From Chamaecrista fasciculata (lineage: Eukaryota; Streptophyta; Magnoliopsida; Fabales; Fabaceae), in NCBI GenBank assembly GCA_003254925.1, contig QANZ01053547.1:1072-65071 (forward strand): 64,000 bases of DNA, in the 5' to 3' direction. Positions 12,651 to 33,192 of this stretch are shown here, piece after piece. Every line of letters starts with the position of its first letter. Position 1 is the stretch's first letter. The notes beneath the pieces are model-generated. The model was not told where the DNA came from, ran no database searches, and saw only the letters and a list, made by a program, of their open reading frames with translations. Made by a program: the position numbers and the translations under genes.

Positions 12651-13440
12651 TACATATAATACTAACTTCACCACCACAGGCTTGGTACCCTTGATACTAC
12701 AAGGGCAAGACATCGGAACATCCGGATGATCATGCCTTCAATATATATATGGATAGATATTGTGCATATTCATTACAAAAGATCCAGAACTTCTTGTATT
12801 GTAGCAGCATGTATTGTTGAACTATCATGTCTCGAGGTATTAGACAAAGGTGATATCATTTTCTGTGATCAAATTCAAATTTATCACTGATCAAATATAA
12901 TAGCCACTTGCATTTGACTATTTGAGTCAGTTAAGTGCTGAAGCCGAGCTTATCCGTAAATCCATCATTCTCTTTCGGAAACAAAATGAGGATGGGGTTA
13001 AAAACAAAAAAGGCAGTGGTAATCCCACATTGACCCTAAACACGAGGTCCATGAATATTGAATGATGAAACCAAGGTCAAAGTGCGGGCATTTTTGTATA
13101 GCCAGTTAATTGGTCGCATTTTTGCAAAGATATCGTGATCATATTACAAACCAGTTACACCACACAGCTATCACTGCTCTCATCTACGAACACAGCGATA
13201 GGACATTACAAACCAGAATGACTTTGAAAGCCACTTACCAAAGTAATCATCAATCTCAACATCACCAGCCTTAACAATAAAACAATATAGCTGAGAACAA
13301 GATCTCTACTCTCAAAATAGCCATAGTAAGATAGTGGATCAGGAGATGAAGGCATATACAATATAGATAACAATTGTCAGAAAACTCATCCTTCAGGGAT
13401 AAGCAGGAACTTAAGCCACCTTGAACTTGGGAGAATGATG
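12651..13440. other. Convergent 3' regions of the methyltransferase and GCP4
   Basis: There is no gene between the two stop codons. Untranslated 3' ends of both convergent transcripts are expected here. Confidence 0.5.
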
Positions 13441-16400
13441 CTAGTCTTCATTTAGAACTGGAAGCGCTGGGCGTGGTCTAACAACATTTAGCACACCTCT
13501 TGCAGTTGCCTATTAAGGAGTAAAACAGAGTCAAGGTAAGAAATGACCAAAACTAGATGAAATAAGACTGCTAATCTGACATACCTCGAAAAATGAATTA
13601 AGATTTAACCGCAAGAGAAAACGTCTTAGAAAAGGAGCCCGCTGACTCCCAGCAAGCCTGCTGCTACGCAGTATAGTGTACAAAGAGTTTGATTTCTTGT
13701 TGAATTCCTGATAGAGGTTCGAGAAAACATAAAGAAAAGATAAAAAAAAATGTGTAGTCAGATCAGAAAATAATAATCTAAGGTTTCCATGGCCTCAATG
13801 TCAAGCAATCTGGTTTTGGGAGATTTGGCTCACTGAATTTCTAGGCCAACAAATGATATATAAGAAATTGAACGATTCTCATGAGCTTTAAAAATGATAA
13901 AATAAAACATCTATAAGATAGGAATAACTTCGATTGAAACAAAATTGAGCAATTAAAGTAGTCATCTTTGTAAGAAGACAATAATGGCTGTCTATGTGAT
14001 ACTTGTCCCCGTAAATTATTAGGCAAAATCCATCATATGACTGTATGAGAGAGGCACCATTACCTCTGCTATATGTTCCAGTTCAGAAGTATTTGAACAG
14101 CTATCTTGGTTCTGAATTTTCCAGCAGAACTGCAGGCAAAGCTTCATGATGCTATCCAGTATCCTTGAGACAGAACCAATGTCTAAGAAAGACTGTGAAA
14201 TTAAGGCTGCCAGATACCTGGATAAGACACAAGAACCATATAATGATGATGCTGCAGAATAAAAGAAGAATCTCTAGACATGGACATCTGGCCCTAACAA
14301 CGGGAATGAAACTGATTTGATGGTCAGCAGCTAGATTCTTTATCAGATAAATATCACCATGTGGATACAAATTATATGGATGCTAAAGAGCTTACCAAAC
14401 ACCAAACAAGAACATATTTTATATAATTATAAAGTGAAACAAATTGAAGGAAGATGTTGCAGATAAGTATTACTCCTGATGGAAGCCCACAAGATCTGTG
14501 AAATCATGAGATTCTTGAATATGAGTTTGTAATATATTCCACTGAGACTCTATCACATCCACCTGCAAAGAAAGAACACAATTTTGAATATAAACCATGC
14601 ATTTTTGGTTAAAACCAAAAAAAAGTCTAGACATCCGAGGATGATGGATTATCAGCATGCAAACATAATCAGCAAGAGAGATGAGAACATGATTGATAAA
14701 GTAGAAGATTATAATATACTCATGAGACTGGAAAGATCAGAAGCTTATACTAAGACTCCACCTGAGGGAAAACATAAGGCTTAACGTATAATTTTTTAAA
14801 GGCCACACTAGGTTGGATCATCTACCTCCAAGCTTAAGGGCGAGCAAATCCAAACCAATCCAGACTTAACCAAATCGAAAAGAAAATTTAGTATAAACTA
14901 GTCACTTGATTGGATTGATAGGATAAGAATTTTGGAAATCAAATATCATCAATTTCAATTCTTGTATGATCATAAATGAAATCCAAACTGAACTGATTAA
15001 ATCAATCAAAATCTAAACATCTTTAAATTATAATATTAAATACTTATTATTTGCAGTTTACAAAATAAATACTTTAAGAACTCAAACACATAACCCTAAA
15101 TCCCCAGTCTTTCCTATTGTAGCCATGTCACCCTTACTTTCTCCACTCCTGCCTTGCTGTTGCCCGCACATTTTGACCCACCATGGCTCCATATTTGTGA
15201 GTCTATCGTTCATCACAATCCTCCAATTTAATTGGTTCAATTGATTAAATAGGCAAAACCAAACGAATAGAGACTGGTTCTCACGACCAAGCTTGTCAGA
15301 GAATTTATTGACAAATTGAAAGAGCCAACCATTATAAGCAGTTTCATTAATTTTCCTGTCAACCCTCACATGACTTTTTATCCCTTCTTGGCAAATGCAC
15401 TACATTGAGGAAGAAAACTAAGGAACACAAAACTGTATAATTTCTCTAAAAAAAGCCAATTTCTTACTAAATCAAATAAATTTAACATAAATGACAACCT
15501 GAATATAAAATTGGAGATTTCTAATCAAGAATGCCATATGCTCTCTAACATGCCACATTGGTTGAAGTCGCTGGCGTCTCTGCTGTGTAATTGGGCCTTT
15601 GTCTCGCCCATTACGCCGTTTGGCAAAATCGCTGTGATCACGGTGCATTACAGATGCCCATAACTTCTCCAATTCCATTTGTGTCCGTTTGAGCCGCAAC
15701 AAGTACTGGAAGACTCTGCGGTACCTGTCAACATATCAAATATTTACATATGTATAGCTTTTGTCAACACTCAACACTAATATGCAAGTACTAATATACT
15801 AGTTAAGATACTTCATCAAATAACTTCTTATGTAACGATGCTTTCATTGAACCAGAAGCAGAAGAGTGCATATTATCAGTTTAATTATGCCTATCAAACT
15901 TCAAATAAATTTAGTATACGTCGGTTAATTTCTAATTAACATGAAAACTTATGAGCATGATCTGGATAATGTGAAACTATAATCCAAAAGTCTATTTCAT
16001 GAGAACTTATCCTATAAAAATAACTTCACCTTCCGAAGTAGGTCATCTCTCAAATTCAGTACACCAAGTTTAAAACCTCACATTAAAACCCTCTAAAGAT
16101 GTTTAATGGTGCAATTTTCATATATCCCTTACACGGATTAATAAACCCTGACACTGTAGGTATTATAAAAACAACTTGGTAGAGAAAAAAATCCACATCT
16201 GACAGTAGGATACAAGATGTAGAATCTTACATAGACAGGACTTCTTGAGTGAAAAACAAATGCAAAGGCCAATCAACTGAATACTCAAGAGCAATACCAT
16301 CCCAGCCATCAAGTAACTGTTCTGAAGAAGCATTAGAAAGTGAAGCACTAGAACTGCCATCAGCATGAGATTTTGCCTTTGGTAGATCTGACTGGGAAGG

Positions 16401-19400
16401 TTTGACTGCGATTCCAAAAGATGGCATCCTAAAAGAGGAAAAAGACAATTAAGCATATATAATTCAAAGTTTTTCAAAACAAAATCACTCGACTCAAAAA
16501 AAAAATGAATTGGGGTTCCAACCTCAAGGATACTTTAGAGAAGTATTTGTCTTCTTCGCCAATAGTTTTTATTGCAGCCTGCATTGCAAAGAGACTTCAA
16601 TTAACTTTTCATTATGCAATCAAAACATGAGCAAGCTTGTGCAACTTAGACATGAATAACACAAAAGCCATAAGTCAATGGCTAACTAACCAACTGAAAT
16701 GGAACCATAAGATCAGCTTCTGCAGTCGATTGGCGAGGTGGCAACCGCATCAATTTTCGACTTTCCTCAAGGAAACACTAGCACAGAATGATTTATAAAA
16801 AATGTCAGAAAAGCTACAATTGTATAATTTACTCATTTTTAGACAATGGTGGTATTTAAGTATCTTAATCATGGGTAAAACAAGATCATGAAAAATTAAT
16901 GAGGAAATAAATTATCAAAACACTTTACCTGGAAGAAATCTCCTTTTGCCAAAAGGAAATAATCTTTCAGGGCCTTCAAGTGGCCATTCAAGTCGGCTCG
17001 TACAACGACAAGCTGCAGACATAAAGAGAATAGATATAGATAGCAACTCCAAACATATTTGAACCAGCATAATGAGTATATTAACCAAAATTCTATATAA
17101 TAAGCACCTGCCAAAGATGGCTAGCTGCTATAGCCTGAATAGAGTCAACAGCACATTCAAATGACCTTTTATGAAATTCAGACAATTCCTGCAGAAAACT
17201 AACAATCAGTTTGCCTTTAAGAAGTTAATTGATACTGGTAGCACTACTGGGGAAAGCAAATCTTACTTAAACTATTGAAGAAAAATACAGAAAGGTATTG
17301 ACAGTCCAACCACCAATTAGATAAAAAGTATGAAAAAACATCATCAGTAACACAAAAAAAAGACCTTTAGCTCTTGAAGCATAGCTTCAATCTTATCGGC
17401 CTCAGACTGTGGAAGCAAATCTTCTCCTTCCAGTCCTGCACTCTTTATAGTCTCCTTCTGGAATGGAAAACGCCCAGATAATCCTTCTATTTTCTGAAAG
17501 CTTTTAGGATTTTGATTATGTACAGCATCACCAGACTGAAAGGCAGGACTTGGATTCCGTAGAACCCTAACAGCTTTACCAGCAAAAAGAACTGATTCTG
17601 CAACATGCATTGGTATATATTCTGGAAGCATTTCCTGCAAAACAAATTGTTCTAATAACTTAAATGGTGGTAAGATACCAAATTTTAGTTACTATCTTTG
17701 CTCTTATATATTCACACGAGGGAGAAGTGTCCGATCAAAAGGGCAACTGTATTTCCCAATTGGAGAAAAATCAGCTCCAGCCATAGCCTTTGCCAATAAT
17801 AAGCTTGAAACAGTATTCTAGTAAAATCAAAACTGATAAATAATGAGAGGGAGTACCAAAGAAATATGAAATCCCAAGTGCCAATCTGTTAAAGTTGCAT
17901 CATCAGTTGACAAATGGGCCAATTTCTCAGAAATTCCCCGAGGAGAAGAACTGTTCTCTGCATCTCTATCTTCTTGCCTGCAAAATAAAAAGAATAAAAT
18001 CAGATTAACACATAACTTACAATTTACAAAACAATTACAAATAGACTTCAGAACCTAAGATATCACAAATTATAGATGATACACAAACAAGCAAAATTGT
18101 CTTTAAGAAATAAAGCAATAGTATGATGCCTAAAAAAGAAGAGATATAATTAATAAAACATACCAATATTGTTTAATCAATGACAGATCATATTGACGAC
18201 ATTCTCTTATTTCACAAACTATCAAACTTTGATGGGTACTAAATCCTTTTTGGAGATGGGTAACTGTAACAAGTTCCAACATATTCTTGCTTTTCTTTTA
18301 GTAGTATGATGCGCCATGCCTCAATAAGGGGAATATTAAGAAAAACTATTATTAATTTTGGACAGGCATTTACAAAATTTGAAACTCATAGATAATGAAT
18401 TTCAAATGTGCTTTGCACGAAAATCATCAATTTGTCATATTTTCTGTTTAACACTAATAGATCAATTTATGCCTCGATTGTCACACTAATCTCTAGAGAT
18501 ATAAAGTATGCATATAGCAAGACAATGGCACAATACCAATAGCATATACACAAATGGTAATATTGAATTACCTCCGAATAAAAAACTCCCCATGCTGGTC
18601 TTGAAGAATCCCATAAACCATCCATGATGCAAGTTGGTTGTACATGACTTGATGCCCATGCCAAAGAAGCCTAAGCTTTGGATAAGAATAAACAAAAGAA
18701 AACAATACTTAGCAGCGAGTACAATCTGAAAATTGATTGAAACTACAAAAAGGCCTTAATAAACATATTGGTCTGAAAAAAAAAATTGTGTATTTGACAT
18801 GCGACCCAACATGTTATGCTTGTATAGTTTGTTCTTACTACATAATTAGTAGGAGTAAGGGTTCACCATCTAAAACTAAAATTTCTGAAGAAATGGCATA
18901 AAATATTTAAAAGAATTGTAAGAAATGACTCCATACCTTTTAATGCAAGTCTGTAATTCAGGAACTCCACAATGGCATCTCTTGTGTAAAAGATTAAGTA
19001 GTTGACCTCCTCGGATATTATCACGCTCAATTTCTAGAATGAGCTCATATAAAGGTGGCAAAAGGACAAAAAACTGGAAATCACATCAGAATCAAAGATT
19101 GTAGCTAAATTTACTGCGAGAATTCTCAGCAAAGGAAAAAAAAAAGGAGGAATGCAAAATTACCTTATTAAGGCCCTGAGTAACTGTTGCCAGAATTGGC
19201 ATGGTTTCAGACAACAACTTCTGCTCAATATGCAGAACGGCAGATCTATAAATTGACAGTATCTCGACAATGCCATTAGCTAAGGCCCTACGATAAACAC
19301 TGGGCTTCTCTGCTTTCCCCTTTGAAGTCTCAGAAATGCTAACCAGAGGATATGCATTTCCTGACCTTATCCAACTTAAATTCCTGGACTTGGTTGCAAA

Positions 19401-19761
19401 ACGATCCAACTCCCTATAATAAAATCCTAAGGTAATGATCCTCTCAATGAGCTCTCTGCAACCAGAAAATAAATTCGAATAGTTAAGGGTTATAAAACAA
19501 AAGTTCCAACCTCCCAGTTGCCCGGAAAAGGAATTCATCATAAACCCTATAATGTAAACGAATTCTACAGTTAAAAAATTTGAAAAAGGAGAGAATTGAG
19601 GTGTTTTGGAACCTATCGCTGGGTTCGATGAAAGAGATGTCAGAAGCGAGTTTGAAAGTGCATTCATCGGAAATGGAAGAGACGGGAGAGAGCTGCTCCC
19701 TGGTGTCGATAATTAAGTCGCCGGTGTAGCCCAAGAGAGATAGCAGAAGCTCGTGCAACAT
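13441..19761 (-). CDS. GCP4: Gamma-tubulin complex component 4 (GCP4)
   Basis: Sixteen exons can be joined in frame: 19761-19613, 19455-19164, 19073-18937, 18670-18572, 17977-17857, 17634-17365, 17188-17108, 17012-16929, 16777-16691, 16578-16523, 16428-16231, 15724-15499, 14562-14474, 14217-14064, 13707-13585 and 13509-13441, giving 744 residues (Arabidopsis GCP4 is about 745). The protein starts MLHELLLSLLGYTGD. The first Spc97/Spc98 (GRIP1) region includes RRALANGIVEILSIYRSAV and LNLLHKRCHCGVPEL; the C-terminal gamma-tubulin-binding region includes MAFLIRNLQFYIQVDVIESQ. It is a subunit of the gamma-tubulin ring complex that nucleates microtubules at the cortex and spindle. All introns used are GT-AG and no frame break was found. 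Confidence 0.97.
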
Positions 19762-21048
19762 TCTTCACTCTCGAACATGCGGTTTCAGTTTTCTTTTTTT
19801 ACCAGATCATGCGGTTTCAGTTCGCTGTTAGCCCTTTGTCTACAGTCTATACAGTATACACAAACCCCAACATGCGCGCGCGCGTTTGAGATGCAAAATC
19901 TAGGGTTAGTCTTGTCCCGAATACACTTATATGTTACGCAACAAGAACTAAGCGAAACAATCTCTTTTTATTCAACATTTAGCATTGATTTTGCTCCAAA
20001 AAACAACATTTAGCATTGATGAACGATTAGTTGAATCAATGAATTCTAATTTCTTCAATGTCAGTCATAGTGTTTCTATATATATACATGTATACAAGAA
20101 AAATGGATTTACATTGTCACCAAAAACAAATTCACTAGTAACAAAATAAGACTAAAATCTACTTCCGTACTGATTTTGTTTCAATTGTACTCAACCATCA
20201 TATTAACAAACGAAATAAAATTGTATAATTGTATGCTACTCATGAAGTATAATTTAGTAGAATATTTTTTTAAAAAAAATAACCGAACATTCAAAGACAA
20301 AAATGATTTTCACCGAGATTACGCTACGTGAAGGCTCTTTTTTACAAAATCATTAGTTTAATGTAATTCATGTCAGTCTGCTAAAAAAATTATTTGTGAG
20401 AGCGCATTTTGTGCAGAAAAAAAATCTACTTCATTTCTTTTTAGTAAAAGAAGGTGATCAATTCTTCGGACTCAAGGAAACAGCTAGGCCAATTTCTTTT
20501 CTGGGAAAAACAATAGTATTATTGAGAGCCAGATATATACCTTGCTCGACCAATTCAGGAAAAAAATTCATAACTAGACAGCAATTTAGAAATTTATACT
20601 AGTCTCGGATTTACTGAATCCTAATAGGTTCCCCTTTCGTCAAGCTTGGATCAGAGATAGGAGGGCAATGGCAATTCATTCGAGAACAAAATAATACAAC
20701 CAAAAAGAGTAAAATAAACAAACAGATATTTATCACTGCATCGAGGGTATACAAATTATCTCTAGTACAAGAAATAATTATCTTTTTTTCCGAGTAAAAC
20801 TAATCAATCAATTGGTGAATATGCAAAACTGCCTGCCATCAACGCGTGAAGAGCACTTTTCACTTGAATTCTATCATCTACCTTTCATTTGTACCATAAG
20901 CTTCGAGGCTGAACAATTCCCACGCTTCTTTCTAGCGTTTTGACGTTTTCTTTTATACCTCAGACTACTTTGTTTTCCCAAGTACTGAAAACTGGGAATA
21001 TCTCTACAACTAGAACGCAACCAAAACCACCTGAACCTGACCAGACGA
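19762..21048. other. Spacer between GCP4 promoter and UTP14 3' end
   Basis: The two genes run in the same direction (minus), so this interval holds the GCP4 promoter and the 3' end of UTP14. A GCGCGCGCG run lies near 19876. A 68-codon open stretch at 20396-20602 has no family I recognise and is probably chance. Confidence 0.4.
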
Positions 21049-27860
<6,812 letters not shown>

Positions 27861-29490
27861 GGCGGCGGCTGCAGCGTACTCTGTTTCAGAGAGGCGAAGC
27901 GTGAGTTTTGTGCCGCGAAGATTTATTACAAAAGGAAAGTTTTTTGATATAGCTTATGCGTGCTCTCAGGAACGAGCGCTGTACAGATATACAGTATAGT
28001 TTTAACATAGCCAGTTAGGGCTTCGAGCTGCTTCCTCAATCTTTTTTAACAAAATTTTAAATTGGTTCTAACTATTTTATCTTTTTTTAGATTGGTTCTA
28101 TATATTTACATAATTTTTTAAATATGTTTCAATTTATTGACTATAATTATATCTCTCTTATTTTAAATTTAAATACGACAAATTCTAAATTAATTACTTT
28201 TGACGAATATTTAATTGTGATAGTCAACAAATTAAATCAAATTGAGTCTAAAAGTGAGCCACTTATTTAAAGGTCAAACAAACGAAATTGGTTATTTCTC
28301 TCTCATAATAATTTCAAATGCAATTATTTCATAATTGTGTTAACTCTTGAAAAATTCATTCTCTATCCAGTTGAAATTGTCAGTAAATAAGCTTAAATCG
28401 CACCTCGAAAGTAGATTTGGGACTAAAAGTAAAAAAACCTTAAAAAATGTACTCTCAACCTCTGAAATGCAATTTGACTTCGTTTTTTAATAATCTCAAT
28501 TGGATAAAAGAAAAAAAAGTTAACATATAATTTTAAATTTGTCGTATTTAAACTTTAAAAGATAAAAATATGACCAACTTCACTTATTAAATTGTAAAGT
28601 GAGTTGTACACTTTCAAACCTCTTGTAACCTCGTATGAATTATTAATTTTAATTATCTATAATATTCATATTTTATATATTAAAAATAATTAATATTTAT
28701 TATTTATTACATCATTATTTGACTGGTTAAATTAATTAAACCTCAAACCGACGAGTCTTCAGGACATTAATTTTGTTTAGTTATGAATAAATTGTCATTG
28801 CATGAAGTAAGGTCAAGGGCTACAAAAAGGAGCTATGCAAAGCTCAGTAGAGAGGAACAATAAAAGATTTCCAGTTTCCCCTCCAACAGAAGTCATGACG
28901 ATGAGAGAACTTGCTTAGCAGAATCAGCTACTTTGTTATACGATCTAAGAGCCCACCCAATGGACGAAGAAATCGAGCTTAACGTACTTATTAGAGACAC
29001 TCTCCAATAATGGTTTTGTTTGCCAACAAAACGATGCACTATATCTCTATCGTCACATTCGAATAAAACATTTGAGAGACTGAGAGACAGCGAAATGTCA
29101 AGTGCTAATCTCTAGAGCTAAAGAGTATCAGCTTATCATCCCTAATAAATACTGCTCATCCTTTATATAAATTGAGCTTTAAGCCCAATAAACATGCGTT
29201 GACCCATCTATTTGTTTTTCTATTTTTGTTATTTTACAAAGCTTTAACTTTTATCTGCAAGTGAATAAGAGAATTAGTTACTATTATTAACAAATAAATA
29301 TCTTATTTACGAAAAAAAAATTGAATTTTACATCTATCTATTGGCTTTACATTCAATTTGCTTGAGTATATTCATGTAAATTTGTTATAAATTTTATGCA
29401 TATATATATTGATTAATCATAAAAAAACCACGTTTTACATTATATTTTTATGATGATTAATTTATAAAAAAAAAACGTTGCCATTTTTTT
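27861..29490. other. AT-rich intergenic DNA upstream of UTP14
   Basis: No gene is recognised. A pair of diverged inverted segments around 28150-28190 and 28530-28570 (shared core TTAAATACGACAAATT) suggests an old TIR element. An open stretch at 28894-29010 (+) reads about 38 codons including ESATLLYDLRAHPMDEEIE and then a stop; it could be a degraded exon, but I do not recognise it. Confidence 0.35.
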
Positions 29491-29496
29491 TATAAA

Positions 29497-29660
29497 GAAA
29501 TGGTCCTTCTAACATGTGCCCTTAAGGCATATGTTAAGATTTATTTTGATTGGTCAAGTGAGTTTTCAAACATTTGTTCAAAAAAAAAAAGTGAGTTTTC
29601 AAACATTAAAAGTTATCTTTTAAATAAATTTTTGTAGAAGTGAGTTTTCAAGTCAATCTA
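29497..29660. repeat. Truncated MITE copy (same family as 46762-46977)
   Basis: The sequence from GGTCCTTCTAACATGTGCCC through GATTGGTCAAGTGAGTTTTC and the following TTAAAAGTTATCTTTTAAAT repeats, with small changes, the left two thirds of the element at 46762. The phrase AGTGAGTTTTCAAAC is locally repeated around an A-run. The right terminal repeat is missing, so this copy is truncated. Confidence 0.6.
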
Positions 29661-30779
29661 CACTAGAATTTCCTTCCCGTAGATGTGTATCATCTTAACT
29701 TCCTCAAATTCAAGTAATAAGGCCCGAATTTGAGAGAAAATGTTTGCAATATTATCTCCTTCGGAAACTTTGCCTTGCCATGTGTTTTATTTTTTAAAAA
29801 CTCACGCAACAAACATATCAATAATTTTATATAAATATAATACGATATTTATGATCTTAAAAAATATTTTACTTTTCATTAATAAAAATATATGATGTGT
29901 AGTTTTTTTTATTGTTCAAGAAAGTAAAAAAAAATACATATAATGTAAAACTGTGATTAAATTTATTGAAAAGAAATATGTTAACAAAATACAAAAAAGA
30001 AACATATACATAAAAATACATGAAATTTAAATATTACGTTTGTATTAATGAAGATTATATAATACGTATACGGTATATGTAATTATTATTTATCAATATA
30101 TAAGTTAAAAATATATGACATATAAGATTAGTTTTAGTTAATTTAAGTATGTAAAACTGGAGATAAAAAAAATAAAATAAAATTAGATACGATAAGTAAG
30201 TGGAATGAAACCCGACCCGGCAGCTTGAGCCTCTGTTTCCCCGTCGATAGTTGCTAAATGAGTAAATTCAATACTTTACTTGAAAATGCAAGAAACTACG
30301 TTCTTAACCCATTTGGTACACAACGGCAAAAATTCAATGATCTTTTACTCTGTAACACTCCAGCAGGTACAACTTCTCTATTTTTCTGTTTGTTTGTTTC
30401 TAACGCTACTAAATATTCTAATTCCACGGAGAACTGTGCATCAAGGCTTATATACTGTCTATGTCATCTCACGTCAGTAGATTTTTATTTACTCCCAAAC
30501 ATTGTGGGAGGAGTTTCACCGGTTTTTCACTACTTCGTATATATTGTCTCTCTCCCTGAGAACTGGAAAAAGATGAAGTTCAAAAACTGCAAAAATGCAC
30601 AGAAGACATAATTGTCATCTATCAACCTGCCTGCATGGCTCACATTACAAAGTCATGAAATGCAACTAAATTGTAGCTTCACTCTGTTTTTTTTTTAAGA
30701 AGAAATGATACACTGAGAAGATAACGAAGAAGAAGAAAAGCATTACCTGATAGAGCTAGAGAGAGAGAGAGAAGGAAGG
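29661..30779. other. AT-rich intergenic region downstream of MIR164
   Basis: No gene is recognised. A 117-codon open stretch at 30258-30611 (+) has no recognisable domain and overlaps the region where the MIR164 primary transcript should end. Confidence 0.35.
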
Positions 30780-30876
30780 GTGAGAAGCCCGTGTTGGAGA
30801 AGGGGAGCACGTGCAAAGGGATTGGAGAGCCAAGAGATTTGCACGTGCCCTGCTTCTCCAACAAGGAGCTTATCAC
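30780..30876 (-). ncRNA. MIR164: MIR164 precursor hairpin
   Basis: The mature 21-nt miR164 occupies 30860-30840 on the minus strand (begins TGGAGAAGCAGG, ends CACGTGCA) on the 5' arm. The star strand is at 30813-30793 (CACGTGCTCCCC at its 5' end, ending TCCAAC). The loop is 26 nt (30839-30814). Mature and star pair with the expected 2-nt 3' overhang, and the stem continues below the duplex (GTGA/TCAC and AAGC/GCTT pairings) to 30876/30780. miR164 directs cleavage of NAC transcription-factor mRNAs (CUC1/CUC2/NAC1 group), controlling organ boundaries, lateral roots and ageing. A TATA box lies about 130 bp upstream. Confidence 0.96.
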
Positions 30877-30992
30877 CCGGTCAGTATAACACTTATAACT
30901 ATAACTATATGATATATATGAGACAGTGAGTTTGAGTGTTTGAGAATTGAGAGTTGAGAGAGTATGGAAGTAGAGAGAGGAAAAGGGTGGGG

Positions 30993-31000
30993 TATTTATA
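30993..31000 (-). promoter_or_regulatory. TATA box of the MIR164 primary transcript
   Basis: TATAAATA is read on the minus strand, 133 bp before the first base of mature miR164. With the usual spacing, transcription would begin near 30965, in a pyrimidine-rich CTCTCTCTAC leader. This is the only well-formed TATA box I found just upstream of the hairpin. Confidence 0.7.
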
Positions 31001-33192
31001 GGCGAAGAGCAATGAGTGGAATGAAGAAAACCCATGTCATGCCATCATACTAGTGGACACAGAAATTCAAAGTAGAGATATCCAAGGAAACCCAAATCCA
31101 CACTTGTCTGCCTTAATTTCATAAAAAAGCCAACAACCCCTTTGTTCATTTGAGGTTCAGACCTACAGTAGTACTGTCTCTATTTATTTTGCCCTTTTTT
31201 TTTCAATTTTTCATTTGCCAACAAATGGATGGTGCAAGCAGGGAAGGAAGAAGAATAATGTTAATGTATGAGTGCACGTAGGCTTTGCGTGTTGGGTGCA
31301 AGTTTTTGAGTATGGTTGGCATGTGTGAGTTCTTGAGAAAGTTAGGAAACTCCCTACGTAGATATGATTCCCTATAACCACTAGGCCTTACCTTTTCCCC
31401 CTAAGTTTTTGCTTCTTTACCAGACGCCAGTCTACCAGAATTTCAAACACTCTCATTAATTCCCAGCACTAAAAGCAAACAATTATCAGTGCCCGAGAAA
31501 AAACTTACTATTCTACCAACCATAAATTGCAGCTACTTCAATTCAATGCCCAATCAAAGAAACTCTTTTTTTTGTATGGCCAATACTGACAATAACTGAG
31601 TTAAAACTAATAATGCTTAAATAATTGGAGATTTAGACTCAATAAATGGCGATCATCCTCTGTGTTGAGAACAGATTTGGAGTTTCCATGATCCTTATAT
31701 GCCCTGTTCTGAGGTTTGCTCTGTTTGCTTGGGATGAAACATTATGAAGTGTGTGGTGGATAGCACGCGGGAACTTGTGCCGTGTGATGATGGTTCAAAA
31801 CTTAATTTAGAGATTCTACATAGGTCGTCACACTGACGCAGACCATCATTACTATGTGGTGTATCCTTCAGTCTTATTTAAACAAACATGGAGGTTAAAA
31901 CTTACAAGGCAGAACAGGAGAGTATAGGTATGTGATAGAGGATGCCTAACATCTGATAAGCACTTTTGCCCAAAAAAAAAAAGATAAGTACTATTGTACT
32001 AATTTAAATTTCATATGTATTAGAGAGAGAGTAGGTGAGGTTATGTTAGAGAGGTCAAGGGTGGTTTTTCGTAGCTTCAATAAATATGAAGTGGAAATGT
32101 TAGAAAGAGCACGCTTTATCTTGTGGAAGAAGAACATAGATTCTGGATGAGGTCATTATCAAATCCAGGGACTTTAAATATTGGCGTGTGCATCCTGTCA
32201 CTTGATATGTAGTAAATGCTTTATTTGGTCATACACTCATATTATTCAAAGGCTTTTGAAGCTCAATCATGTTCTCAAGTTGCTAAAATTCTACAGTACT
32301 TGATGTATCCTTTTGACTATGCCTTAGAAAAAAGAACAGCAACACAACAAAAAAGGTACTCCCTTCCTTAAGTGCATTAAAGTTGAAAATCCTGAAATCT
32401 TCCAATTAGTTTGCTTGAATCCGAACCGAGCCACGTATGAATACAAGAGCAGGGTGTGGAAATAACCTATCGATTTCCCCTTGTTACAAATACGGACCAA
32501 GGGATTTGGATAAATCGCCAAAATCTCCATAGGACATTCAATTAAATTAAACTATTAAAGCCCTTTTTTTAAATCAGAATTCAGAACCTTTATTTTTGCC
32601 ATTGACAAATTGGATTTATAGCAGATATTGTCAATAGTGACGCAGACGAATACAATGGTGAATACAGTGCCTCGTTCTGTTCAAATACAGCATACAAACT
32701 ATCGAATCCCAGACAACTTTACAGCCTTTTTCTTTGTCGAAAGAGAGATTACTGGAACATGCCCCACAAAAAGAAGAACCGAATTTGTCACGAAGCGGTT
32801 CGTTCTACTTGAAATGATTGTAAACTCACAATATAGTGTTCGTGAGAAGCAATCCAGTATAAGAATTTGGTAAATAATTTTAGTTATCAACTTCCCACTA
32901 CAATATACTAAGCTAGGAAAGCGCTCGCCTCAATAAGGAGAGAGTGAGGAAGTCTTAAATAAATCAGGCAGCTGCAAGACAAAATATAACTATCAATATA
33001 ACTAAATAAAGACAAGGTGAATATTGTGAAATCACTCTAACTACATTCATTCATACAGGAACCATGACTTTTGTTGGGGAAGAGCAATTGAGAAGATACA
33101 GAATTCCATTAGACTAATCACTACCTCCAAGTTGTAGAATAGATATATGATGGTAGCGTTTCTCATAGCAAAATCAGAAACCACAACAGCAT
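31001..33192. other. Intergenic region between MIR164 and the U1A gene
   Basis: The left part is the presumed MIR164 promoter and the right end is the 3' region of the U1A gene. I see no protein gene or clear repeat. Short open stretches near 32324-32530 and 32628-32890 have no recognisable family. Confidence 0.35.

Noticed and set aside
20390-20700. Possible organelle-derived insert
   Set aside because: The segment is slightly less AT-rich, but I could not match it to any plastid or mitochondrial gene; a search is needed before claiming transfer.
28894-29010. Short coding-like segment (about 38 codons)
   Set aside because: The peptide is not recognised, upstream exons cannot be traced, and a frame of this length is expected by chance.
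30679-31035. 118-codon open frame on the minus strand
   Set aside because: It covers the TATA box, leader and hairpin of MIR164 and has no protein family features; the locus is explained as a microRNA gene.
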